Positions 35,839 to 44,283 of a stretch of 64,000 bases of DNA are shown piece after piece. The translations under genes and the position numbers were made by a program. The stretch is from assembly GCA_017437745.1 (NCBI GenBank), contig JAFRYI010000009.1:1-64000 (forward strand), given 5' to 3'. The notes beneath the pieces are model-generated. The model searched no databases. It was not told where the DNA came from and saw only the letters and a program-made list of their open reading frames with translations. Every line of letters starts with the position of its first letter. Positions within the stretch are counted from its first letter, which is position 1. The stretch comes from Bacillota bacterium (GTDB taxonomy: Bacteria > Bacillota > Clostridia > Peptostreptococcales > Anaerovoracaceae).

Positions 35839-37056
35839 CTAAAATATCGTTTCAAATCTCCTAGCCAACTTTTGATATGTAAAGGAATCCTCAATGGCCG
35901 TCCGCCCATTCTGACCCATGGCTTGGAGATCGGTCTGTGACATATCGTAAAGTGCCTGAATTGCCCTGACGACTTCTACCTTATTATTTGGGTCACACTG
36001 AAATCCACAATCATATTCTCTGACCAGAGTATCAGGTGCAACAAAAGCGCACACTATTGGAAGGCCTGCCATCATTGAGTCATACATCTTATTAAGACAC
36101 AACCCAAACCTATACAATGGCGAATCTGCGCCCGTCATATATGAACAATCGAAATGCTTCAACAAATCCGGAACTGCTTTCTTGTTTACTTGAGGTAAGA
36201 AGAACACGTTTCTTATTTGCTCGCTTTCAGCTCTTTCTATAAGCCGTTTCTTCTCTACACCTTCTCCGACAAACACAAAGCATATCTTTATATTTTCAAC
36301 GAACTCTTTGGCTACATCCAAGGCATTATCAAGCGCATTCGACAATGCATGTCCACCGAAATACCCTACAACAAACTGTCCGGCATGCTCTTTGAAAAAC
36401 TGTTCGTGGACATCGGGGATCTTTTCTGTGTGTTCCCATTCCTCTGGATCTACACCATTTTGGATATTAATGAACTTATCAGCTCTTAATCCATGACGGA
36501 CCATATATTCCTTCGTGTAAGGAAGTAAAGCAACACATTTGTCACAGTGCTTATACGCCGAATTCTCAGCGATCTGCATTATTACGACAAACGGATGGCG
36601 TTTCGACATTCCGCCCACTTCATATAATGTCGAAGGCCACATATCGTGGACCTCATGGATATATCTTGCCCCGCTTAGTTTTGATATCTTTTGTGCGGCG
36701 TAGGTATCTAAAGGATACGTCGATGAAGCGATCACAACATCAGGACACCATCTGTCTGCTATTTTCCTTGCATTAAAGTATAGTTTTCGAACAAAACGAA
36801 CCATACTAAGAGCTCGTTTTGCTCCGTTCCCCAGATACTCCCCTGTCTTTATCCAGCAGTACTCAATTCCATCAATTATTTCTGTTTGAAAATCATCTGA
36901 TACTTCCGGATTGTTTTTTCTTAAGTGAGAGTAATCGCCCGCAACGATCGTAACTTTATGACCGAGCTTCACCCATTCTCTTGACAAATAATACGGACGG
37001 AATTCCATCCCCATTGTCTGTGATCCCGCATAATGATCTATGTATAATATATTCAT
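35839..37056 (-). CDS. WbuB-like glycosyltransferase family 4
   Basis: A 405-residue GT4-type enzyme with the WbuB-like start YIDHYAGSQTMGMEFRPYYL and VTIVAGDYSHLR, FVVGYFGGHALSNALD at the domain junction, and a C-terminal donor domain. WbuB-type transferases act on N-acetylated amino sugars such as L-FucNAc. That substrate is only a suggestion. Its start overlaps the sugar transferase stop (ATGA). Confidence 0.83.
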   Translation of the reverse strand: MNILYIDHYAGSQTMGMEFRPYYLSREWVKLGHKVTIVAGDYSHLRKNNPEVSDDFQTEIIDGIEYCWIKTGEYLGNGAKRALSMVRFVRKLYFNARKIADRWCPDVVIASSTYPLDTYAAQKISKLSGARYIHEVHDMWPSTLYEVGGMSKRHPFVVIMQIAENSAYKHCDKCVALLPYTKEYMVRHGLRADKFINIQNGVDPEEWEHTEKIPDVHEQFFKEHAGQFVVGYFGGHALSNALDNALDVAKEFVENIKICFVFVGEGVEKKRLIERAESEQIRNVFFLPQVNKKAVPDLLKHFDCSYMTGADSPLYRFGLCLNKMYDSMMAGLPIVCAFVAPDTLVREYDCGFQCDPNNKVEVVRAIQALYDMSQTDLQAMGQNGRTAIEDSFTYQKLARRFETIF

Positions 37057-37748
37057 CTATACTCTTTTCCAATTACCGCAAACACTGTTCTGAACATCGT
37101 TGCAATATCCCCGAAAAAGCTGAACTCCTTAATGCTTTTTAAGTTCCACTTCATCTTTTCCGGAAGGACTTTTTCTATGTAGACCTTATCCACGTCGTCT
37201 GCCGCGTCCAGCAGCTTATCCTCGTCTTTGTACCTAATGGACGCTTCGCTTGTTATTCCGGCCGGCATCAGCAGCGTTGCCCTGTACTCCGGCTCGTAGC
37301 GTTCTATGTATTTTACGGCCTCCGGTCTTGTCCCTACAAAGGACATGTTGCCGGAAATAACGTCCAGGACCTGCGGAAGCTCGTCGAGCCTGTGGCCTCT
37401 GAGTTTTGATCCGACCTTCGTAATCCTGCTGTCGTTTCCGACGGTAACGGTGCTTCCTATCTTATCGGCGTTGCTTACCATCGTACGGAACTTGTGGATA
37501 CGGAAATGCTTTCCGTAAGCAGTCGCCCTCTCCTGCCTGTAGAACACTGGGCCTTCTGAATCCCTCTTGATCAGAATAGCGATAATGATCATTGGAATCG
37601 CGAGAATGATCAGAAGAATGGCTCCGACGACTATATCGAACAGCCGTTTAAGTACCAGCTGACCGCGCTTCTTATTCAGTATCTCCCAGTAAGGGCGCAC
37701 CTCCGGCACTCTCATGAAGTCCGGAAGATCATCCCATTTTTTTAACAT
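37053..37748 (-). CDS. Polyprenyl-phosphate sugar-1-P transferase (PglC/WcaJ type), first copy
   Basis: A 231-residue monotopic phosphoglycosyltransferase. A membrane re-entrant helix (LFDIVVGAILLIILAIPMIII) is followed by YRQERATAYGKHFRIHKFRTM and the catalytic Asp-Glu in HRLDELPQVLDVISGNMSFVG. It transfers sugar-1-phosphate from a UDP-sugar to undecaprenyl phosphate, the first membrane step of the repeat unit. A second enzyme of this class is encoded two genes upstream. GAGG precedes ATG 37748. Confidence 0.88.
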   Translation of the reverse strand: MLKKWDDLPDFMRVPEVRPYWEILNKKRGQLVLKRLFDIVVGAILLIILAIPMIIIAILIKRDSEGPVFYRQERATAYGKHFRIHKFRTMVSNADKIGSTVTVGNDSRITKVGSKLRGHRLDELPQVLDVISGNMSFVGTRPEAVKYIERYEPEYRATLLMPAGITSEASIRYKDEDKLLDAADDVDKVYIEKVLPEKMKWNLKSIKEFSFFGDIATMFRTVFAVIGKEYR

Positions 37749-37762
37749 CCACTTGCCTCAAA

Positions 37763-39118
37763 CTACAGTTCGTTAATTGCTCCGCGCAGCGCTTCGCATA
37801 CGTACTCGACGTCTTCGTCGGTAAGTAATGTGTGCAGCGGAAGTGATATCAAGTTATGGTAGTAATCGTAGGAATTCGGGAAATCCTTTATGTCCTGCCC
37901 AAGCACCTTATATGCCGTCATCATGGGGAGCGGTTTATAGTGTACGTTAGTTGCAACACCGCGTTCCGCCATTTTTTCGATGATAAGGTTCCTTGTATCG
38001 GCATCGATTCCCGGAACACGCATAAGATACAGATGGTTGGAACTATCCATGTCCGCCGTGTGATGTACCAGATGGCTGATGCCCAGCTTATCGCATACCG
38101 AATCGTACCTGTTTATTATCTGAGTTCTGCGTTCGATCAGTCCGGGATAACGATCCAGCTGGCGAAGGCCTATCGCTGCCATTATGTCCGTCATGTTGCA
38201 CTTGTACCAGGGACCGATTATGTCGTATTCCCAAGCGCCGAGCTTGGTCTTTGCAAGCGCGTCCTTGTTCTGTCCGTGCAGGGACAGAAGCTGGAACATC
38301 TTATAGACCTCCGAGTCATCGACTCCGCTGACCGGCAGCCACGTGCTTGCTCCGCCTTCCGCGGTCGTAAAGTTCTTTACTGCATGGAAGGAGAAACTCG
38401 TAAAGTCCGCAATGGCTCCGCAGTATTTCTTTTCTCCACGGAACATCCTGGAAGCACCAAGGCTGTGAGCGCTGTCGGCAACCACTGCGACTCTTCCGAG
38501 AGACTTCTGTATGCGCGATGAAAGATCGCCTAGCGCCGTGCCGTCGCTCTCTGCAGGTTTGAAAAGACCTTTCTTTTTCTCGACGATCTCAAATACTCTT
38601 TCGTAGTCGCAGACTATTCCGGCCAGATCTACTGTAACGATGGCTTTAGTTCTTTCGTTGATCAGTTTCTCCAGAGCGCCATAGTCCATCTCCGGCATGT
38701 GCGTTACCGGATCTCCGTCCTTCTGTATATCCACAAACTTTACTGTTGCCCCGCAGTGGATCGCCGCTGAAGCAGATGCAGTATATGTGTACGCAGGTAC
38801 GATCACCTCATCTCTGGGACCTATCCCGAGCACACGGAGATTAAGCTCCTCCGCAGCGGTCGCCGAATTGAGGCACGCTACCCTGTTGCTGTATTTCTCT
38901 ATATTGCCGGGCTCAGTGCAGTCTATGTCGTTGCGTCCGGTCTCTATGAACGCTGCCAGCCTTCTTTCCAGAAGCTTGGTCCTGGGACCTGTCGTTATCC
39001 AGCCGCTCTTCAGAGCCTCGCATACTTCTGCTATCTCGCTCTCACTGATATCCGGAGGGCTGAATGGTATTGATCTTTTTATGGATTCATTATTCATGTC
39101 GTTTCTTTCATTCATCAT
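37763..39118 (-). CDS. DegT/DnrJ-type sugar aminotransferase, long form
   Basis: A 451-residue PLP enzyme, longer than the usual 370-390. Motifs are CLNSATAAEELNL, VVADSAHSLGAS and SFHAVKNFTTAEGG, with the Lys in HAVKN binding PLP. The extra length comes from an insert at about residues 130-200 (DIQKDGDPVTHMPEMDYG and the following LFKPAESDGTALGDLSS). Next to a CapD/PglF-like 4,6-dehydratase and a PglC-like transferase, it could form the 4-amino sugar of a bacillosamine-type initiator. No PglD-like acetyltransferase is adjacent. The start could be ATG 39118 or a nearby ATG. Confidence 0.82.
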   Translation of the reverse strand: MMNERNDMNNESIKRSIPFSPPDISESEIAEVCEALKSGWITTGPRTKLLERRLAAFIETGRNDIDCTEPGNIEKYSNRVACLNSATAAEELNLRVLGIGPRDEVIVPAYTYTASASAAIHCGATVKFVDIQKDGDPVTHMPEMDYGALEKLINERTKAIVTVDLAGIVCDYERVFEIVEKKKGLFKPAESDGTALGDLSSRIQKSLGRVAVVADSAHSLGASRMFRGEKKYCGAIADFTSFSFHAVKNFTTAEGGASTWLPVSGVDDSEVYKMFQLLSLHGQNKDALAKTKLGAWEYDIIGPWYKCNMTDIMAAIGLRQLDRYPGLIERRTQIINRYDSVCDKLGISHLVHHTADMDSSNHLYLMRVPGIDADTRNLIIEKMAERGVATNVHYKPLPMMTAYKVLGQDIKDFPNSYDYYHNLISLPLHTLLTDEDVEYVCEALRGAINEL

Positions 39119-39914
39119 TACTATCGTTTAATACTCCGGCAGTCTCGGCCAAGCAGTTCAGATCCGCCAGGAAGCCTCCTAAATTGCTTTCTCGCAGCGT
39201 TTTGACATACTGCCCGTCCAATTGTGCCTTTTTGATATTATCGAGCGTATTACCACCGTTTATCTGGGCTATTCCGGTAATACCGGGACGAACGCTGTTG
39301 GCGCCGTATTTCTCCCGCTCCTCTATTAGTTCCTTTGTGTTCCAGATCACAGGCCTGGGGCCGACAAGGCTCATTCTGCCGCGGAACACGTCCCAAAGCT
39401 GAGGCAGCTCGTCCAGATAGGTGTTTCGGAGAAATCGGCCGACACGCGTAATGTACTCTTCCTGATCCTCAAACTTTTCTATCGGAACATTCGTAGGCGC
39501 GGACCTTTTCATGGTCCTGAATTTGTGGATCTCGAAGAAGTTCTTATCTTTTCCGACTCTCTTCTGCTTAAACAGGACCGGGCCAGGATCATCGATCTCT
39601 ATGGCTACAGCGATAAGACCGAAAAGCGGAGCAAGCGCTACCAGTCCAAAGAACGAAACTACCTTGTCCAGTGCTCTTTTTCCGAAGCGCTCGTAAAGCG
39701 TTAGTTCTTCACACTCTTGCATAAGTGCGTCGGCATCATCCCAGTCCGTACCTGCGTATGGTCCGTCCAGATAAGGATTGTCATCGTTTATGGATTCCGG
39801 CTCCTCGGCCGCTTTTGCAAGACGCTCCAAAAACACCGCGGCGCCGGCAAGAAATAACGCAGCAACACCGATCTTTAGTCTTATATGGTTTTTCTTGCTC
39901 TTTTTAGTTTTCAT
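39108..39914 (-). CDS. Polyprenyl-phosphate sugar-1-P transferase, second copy
   Basis: A 268-residue enzyme with an extra N-terminal helix (residues 13-29, IGVAALFLAGAAVFLER) and an acidic spacer of about 45 residues. The core is of PglC type: LDKVVSFFGLVALAPLFGLI, VGKDKNFFEIHKFRTMK, TYLDELPQLWDVFRGRMSLVG with catalytic Asp-Glu, and RPGITGIAQINGGNT. The acidic spacer is unusual. Having two such initiators in one locus may mean two polymers or a modified pathway. No good Shine-Dalgarno precedes ATG 39914. Confidence 0.85.
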   Translation of the reverse strand: MKTKKSKKNHIRLKIGVAALFLAGAAVFLERLAKAAEEPESINDDNPYLDGPYAGTDWDDADALMQECEELTLYERFGKRALDKVVSFFGLVALAPLFGLIAVAIEIDDPGPVLFKQKRVGKDKNFFEIHKFRTMKRSAPTNVPIEKFEDQEEYITRVGRFLRNTYLDELPQLWDVFRGRMSLVGPRPVIWNTKELIEEREKYGANSVRPGITGIAQINGGNTLDNIKKAQLDGQYVKTLRESNLGGFLADLNCLAETAGVLNDSNDE

Positions 39915-39923
39915 TGATAATTT

Positions 39924-41897
39924 CTATACCGGTGTAAACATCCTTGTATTCCTGAACTCATCCGCATTCCTGGCGGAAGCGTTTACCACATCAGGATCTC
40001 TGTAGGTCGGGACCACGGACTTGAGCGCCTCCTTAACGGAAGCGTCGCTTTCCGTAGCGAGCGCGGTCTTGAGCACTCCGAGTTTTAATCCCAGTTCGCT
40101 CATGGAAAGCGGCTTGTCTCTCTCTATGAAGATCAACTCGTTGCTGGTCTTGTCCAGGCCTTCGTCGCGCACTAGAAGTTCCTCGTAGAGCTTTTCTCCA
40201 GGGCGGAGTCCGGTCTCTATTATCTCTATGTCCTTGTACGGTTCCAGACCGGAAAGGCGGATAAGGTTCTCTGCCAGATCCAGAATCTTTACAGGTTGAC
40301 CCATATCCAGCACGAACAGCTCGCCGTTCTTTGCCATTACACCGGACTGCAGCACCAGGCTGGAAGCTTCCGGTATGGTCATGAAGTAGCGGATTATTCG
40401 TTTATCGGTTATGGTTATCGGGCCGCCGTTGAGTATCTGCTTCTTGAAGAGTGGAATTACCGATCCGGCAGAACCAAGTACGTTGCCGAACCTGGTGGCG
40501 GAGAAACTGGTTCCGCTGCCGTTCTGACTGTGCGCCTGACATATCATCTCGCACATGCGCTTGGTAGCGCCCATAACATTGGTCGGGTTGACGGCCTTAT
40601 CGGTGCTGACCATCATGAAGCGCTCCGCGCCGTACTTCTCCGCGAGCTCTACAGCGTTAAGGGTACCGAAAACGTTGTTCTCCACGGCCTCAATTACGTT
40701 GTGCTCCATAAGCGGAACGTGCTTATGTGCCGCGGCATTTATTACTATGTTCGGACGGTAGTGGTCAAATACTCTTTCGAGCGCAGGTCTGTTGCAGATC
40801 GAAAGGATCTCCACCTTCAGGTTGAGCTTGTTTCCATGCTCCAACCTGAGCTCTTGCTGAAGATCGTAGGCCCCGTTCTCGTAAACGTCCAGAATGATAA
40901 GCTGCCTGGGATCCATGCGGGCTATCTGCCTGCAGATCTCGGATCCTATGGATCCGCCGCCGCCTGTCACAAGCGTGGTCTTGCCCCTGAAATATTCGTA
41001 GGTCTTTTCGTCCTTGATGTCTATCTCCCTTCTGAAAAGAAGTTCGTCTATGTCGAATTCACGCAAGGACTTTTTGCTGCCGGCAGTACGCATCGTGGGA
41101 TAGTCGTAGACCTTGACCTTGAATCCCATGCCTTTATAGCGCTCGTATATGGCTTTCTTCTGTTCGGGCGGCTGGGAAGTTACGGCCATTACAACTTCCT
41201 GGATCTCGAGGTGCGAGAGGTTCTCTATGGTGGCCTCTTCCTCGGAAAGGACCGGAACGTTAAATATGTTCTTGCCTATCTTTTCTTCGTTTACGTCCAC
41301 GTAGCAGCGCGGAAGATAAGCAGAAGCGGGGTTACCTAAAAGCTCTGAAGCGAGGCTGGTCCCTACCCGCCCCGCACCTATGATGGCTATGTTGATCTTG
41401 TTGGTTCCGGCGCCTACATCCGCGCTTAGGCTGTCGCCGCTGAACAGATGATACAGCGATCTTAGTATCTTGCCGCGCCAGTTGTCCTGATTGCCGAACT
41501 TGTAGGTGTAGCGGTAGGACATCCTCATTGCAAGACACAAAAGAAGCTCTATCGTAAACAGCGATATCGAAGCTACCGCCGTCATCCTCTGCATGTTTGT
41601 AAGCCTTAGAGCTGTGAATGCAAGGAAAGCGCAGAAATCCGACAACATCAACTTAAGATAGGACTGTATGCCGCCGTATCTCCAGACAAGACCGTAAACA
41701 TGGAATATGGCCCTGAACAGCATAATGAAAGCATATGCAAGGATCAGTTGTATCCACTTGTTCTGCGTGGTCATGTAACTGGATCCTCTGTATATTACGA
41801 ACAGTAATACCGACGTAGCGATGTAGATCAAAAGATCGTACAGTACCAACGCCCACCTGATGCTTTTTTTCTGATGCAGGTTTTCGGAAGTTTTCAT
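39924..41897 (-). CDS. Membrane-bound UDP-sugar 4,6-dehydratase (CapD/PglF/WbpM family)
   Basis: A 657-residue protein. Four N-terminal membrane helices (about 15-120) precede a first Rossmann-like unit (AIIGAGRVGTSLASELLG), then the catalytic SDR domain with TTLVTGGGGSIGSEICRQIA and MVSTDKAVNPTNVMGATKR (the Met-x2-x-Lys active-site form of this family). It converts UDP-GlcNAc to the 4-keto-6-deoxy sugar. It stands 3 bp after galE and before the second sugar transferase and the long aminotransferase, as in Pgl-type loci. Confidence 0.9.
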   Translation of the reverse strand: MKTSENLHQKKSIRWALVLYDLLIYIATSVLLFVIYRGSSYMTTQNKWIQLILAYAFIMLFRAIFHVYGLVWRYGGIQSYLKLMLSDFCAFLAFTALRLTNMQRMTAVASISLFTIELLLCLAMRMSYRYTYKFGNQDNWRGKILRSLYHLFSGDSLSADVGAGTNKINIAIIGAGRVGTSLASELLGNPASAYLPRCYVDVNEEKIGKNIFNVPVLSEEEATIENLSHLEIQEVVMAVTSQPPEQKKAIYERYKGMGFKVKVYDYPTMRTAGSKKSLREFDIDELLFRREIDIKDEKTYEYFRGKTTLVTGGGGSIGSEICRQIARMDPRQLIILDVYENGAYDLQQELRLEHGNKLNLKVEILSICNRPALERVFDHYRPNIVINAAAHKHVPLMEHNVIEAVENNVFGTLNAVELAEKYGAERFMMVSTDKAVNPTNVMGATKRMCEMICQAHSQNGSGTSFSATRFGNVLGSAGSVIPLFKKQILNGGPITITDKRIIRYFMTIPEASSLVLQSGVMAKNGELFVLDMGQPVKILDLAENLIRLSGLEPYKDIEIIETGLRPGEKLYEELLVRDEGLDKTSNELIFIERDKPLSMSELGLKLGVLKTALATESDASVKEALKSVVPTYRDPDVVNASARNADEFRNTRMFTPV

Positions 41898-41900
41898 TGC

Positions 41901-42917
41901 CTATCTCTCATATCCGTTTGGATTGTTCTTCTGCCAGTTCCAGCTGTCGCGGCACATGTCCTCCAGACTGTGAACGGTATGCCAGCCGAGTATCGTTCTG
42001 GCTTTTTCTGCGTCGGCCCAGAATTCCGGAAGGTCCCCGTCTCTTCTGGCGCCGATCGAATATGGTATCTTTATGTCGTTAGCTTTCTCGAAAGCATGGA
42101 TTATCTCCAGGACACTGTAGGGAACGCCTGTCCCCAGATTGAATACTTCCGTCCCCTTATGCGACATCGCGTATTCGATGGCCTTTACGTGGCCGTCCGC
42201 CAGATCCATAACGTGGATGTAATCGCGTCTGCAGGTGCCGTCCGGGGTGTCGTAGTCGCCGCCGAAAACGGTAAGCTCTTTACGCTTGCCGACTGCAACC
42301 TGAGTAATGAAAGGCATAAGGTTGTTCGGTATTCCGCACGGATCTTCACCTATGAGTCCGGACTCGTGAGCCCCTATTGGATTGAAGTACCTGAGCAGCA
42401 CGACCGACAGTTCCGGGTCCGCTTTTGCAGCGTCGGTAAAGATCTGTTCCGACATGGATTTGGTCCAGCCGTAAGGATTAGAACAGGTTCCTTTCTTCAT
42501 GGTTTCCCTGTACGGATACTCGTTCTCGGAACCGTACACCGTAGCGGAAGAACTGAAGATGACAGAACCGCAGCCGTGCCTGCGCATTGCTTTCAGGAGT
42601 TCAATAGTCGATCCGAGATTGTTTCCGTAATACTCCAGAGGCTTAACGACCGACTCTCCGACCGCTTTCATACCCGCGAAGTGTATGACGCAGTCTATCT
42701 TGTGAGCTTCGAATATCCTGTCCAGCGCGCTTCCGTCGCATACGTCTGCTTTATAAAACGTAAGCGATCTTCCGGTTATCTTTTCGACCCTGCGCAGGGC
42801 TTCCTCGGAGGAGTTGGACAGATCGTCCACGGCTACTACGTCGTAGCCGTTCTCCAGAAGCACCACGCAAGTGTGGGACCCTATGTATCCTGTTCCGCCG
42901 GTTACAAGTACTGTCAT
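41901..42917 (-). CDS. galE: UDP-glucose 4-epimerase GalE
   Basis: A 338-residue SDR epimerase interconverting UDP-Glc/UDP-Gal (or the N-acetyl forms). It has LVTGGTGYIGSHTCVVL, VIHFAGMKAVGES, SSATVYG, and NPYGWTKSMSEQ (Tyr-x3-Lys). I chose the ATG at 42915-42917, where all GalE proteins begin; upstream in-frame sequence belongs to the Wzz-like gene end. It is 3 bp from the dehydratase gene. Confidence 0.95.
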   Translation of the reverse strand: MTVLVTGGTGYIGSHTCVVLLENGYDVVAVDDLSNSSEEALRRVEKITGRSLTFYKADVCDGSALDRIFEAHKIDCVIHFAGMKAVGESVVKPLEYYGNNLGSTIELLKAMRRHGCGSVIFSSSATVYGSENEYPYRETMKKGTCSNPYGWTKSMSEQIFTDAAKADPELSVVLLRYFNPIGAHESGLIGEDPCGIPNNLMPFITQVAVGKRKELTVFGGDYDTPDGTCRRDYIHVMDLADGHVKAIEYAMSHKGTEVFNLGTGVPYSVLEIIHAFEKANDIKIPYSIGARRDGDLPEFWADAEKARTILGWHTVHSLEDMCRDSWNWQKNNPNGYER

Positions 42918-42918
42918 G

Positions 42919-44283
42919 CTACGCTGCCTTTCTGCTCTTGGCGATACGCCTTGCTTTCTTTCCGTTCTTTCTCGTCTCGGCGACAAGCCCTATTGCCAGG
43001 ATCACGATAAGCGCTATGGCGCACAGCGGAGCCTCGCTCTTGATCAGAGCCTTGATGAACGAACCGGATAACAGCCTGTTGCCGTGATATACCGCGGAGG
43101 AACTCCTTATGGAAGAAGTGCTTGCGTATTCCTCGTCGTATGCCTTGGCGAGGGCGTCGAAGTCCGCAATAAGGGCATCTATCTTCTTGGACGCGGCTGC
43201 GATCGCCTTCTCCAGCACGGATCCGTCTATGGATGTTCCGTCTGCGTTGGCATCGATATCCGCTATCCTGCTCTCGATGTCGTTTATCGCTATGCGGGCC
43301 TCGTTCAATTCCGCAGATAGCCTGGTCTTTTCATCCACAAGCTTTTCGTAAGTCTCCTTGGAATTGCCCTTGACTTCAATGACGCTGTCTCCTGAACCGA
43401 GATACAGGGTGGCGTCCTTTTCGTAGCCGTCGATCAGCTTCTCTACTTCTTCCAGTTCCTTGGTCAGAGCGTTGAGCTTCCTTATTTGGATGTCGTCCTC
43501 ATAAACATATTTCTGCCTTAACGCCTCGGTGTCTTTTGAAAGCGCGTCCAGCGTGATCATAGCCGAAAGGCTCTGCAGATCGTTGGACATTATCGACTTT
43601 GCCCTGGTAGAGAGCGTAAGGAACGTAACGCCGTCGTTTTCGAACGTCTGCTTTACTTCGTACAGCGCCTGGGAGTGCTTGTCCACAAGATCGCACTTTA
43701 CCGAAAGCAGATCCACGGCCTGGGCGTAGTCCCTGCTCTCCGTGGCGAACACATCTCCGAGCTTATCCCATTCGACGCCGGCTCCGTAGATCTTCTGGTA
43801 CTTCGTCTTGTATTCTTCCACGAGAGTGTTCAGAAGTCCTGTGAGCTGCGTCTTGCTGAGCTTATTCTTGAACTCGTTGACGATGCTTATGTTGAACGTA
43901 GTGGGATAATAATCGCTCAGCGATACAACACGAGTGGGGTCGGATGTAAGCAGAGAATCCCAGCTCTTTATCTGTTCGATGATGTTAGCCGGATAACTTC
44001 CGCGAACGGTCATGTTCTCGGCGAGTTCCGCACTCGTTATCTTGTCCGAGAGGCCGGCTTTGTCCAATACTTCCTTAAGGAAATCCTCGCTCTTTATGAC
44101 GTCTACGGAAAAGGACTGGCCGTTGGGTGCCTCTCCTTTTTCCGCTCCGCTGTAGAGCAGCACGAATCCCGCGTCCGCGTATTCTTTAGACGGGTTTACC
44201 GCCAGGAAATTGATAAGCGAAAGGATGAGCCCGAGTATTATCGCTATTATCAGCAGATTCCATTTACCTAACTTCTTAAGCAT
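42919..44283 (-). CDS. CpsC/Wzz-like chain-length protein, second copy
   Basis: A 454-residue membrane protein with helices near the start (LLIIAIILGLILSLINF) and near the end (APLCAIALIVILAIGLVAE), and a long extracytoplasmic coiled-coil-rich middle. This is the topology of polysaccharide co-polymerases that set chain length. The tail is Lys/Arg-rich, without the tyrosine cluster of a BY-kinase. ATG 44283 has AAAGGAGGG upstream. It overlaps the first copy by 8 bp. It likely works with Wzy/Wzx. Confidence 0.8.
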   Translation of the reverse strand: MLKKLGKWNLLIIAIILGLILSLINFLAVNPSKEYADAGFVLLYSGAEKGEAPNGQSFSVDVIKSEDFLKEVLDKAGLSDKITSAELAENMTVRGSYPANIIEQIKSWDSLLTSDPTRVVSLSDYYPTTFNISIVNEFKNKLSKTQLTGLLNTLVEEYKTKYQKIYGAGVEWDKLGDVFATESRDYAQAVDLLSVKCDLVDKHSQALYEVKQTFENDGVTFLTLSTRAKSIMSNDLQSLSAMITLDALSKDTEALRQKYVYEDDIQIRKLNALTKELEEVEKLIDGYEKDATLYLGSGDSVIEVKGNSKETYEKLVDEKTRLSAELNEARIAINDIESRIADIDANADGTSIDGSVLEKAIAAASKKIDALIADFDALAKAYDEEYASTSSIRSSSAVYHGNRLLSGSFIKALIKSEAPLCAIALIVILAIGLVAETRKNGKKARRIAKSRKAA

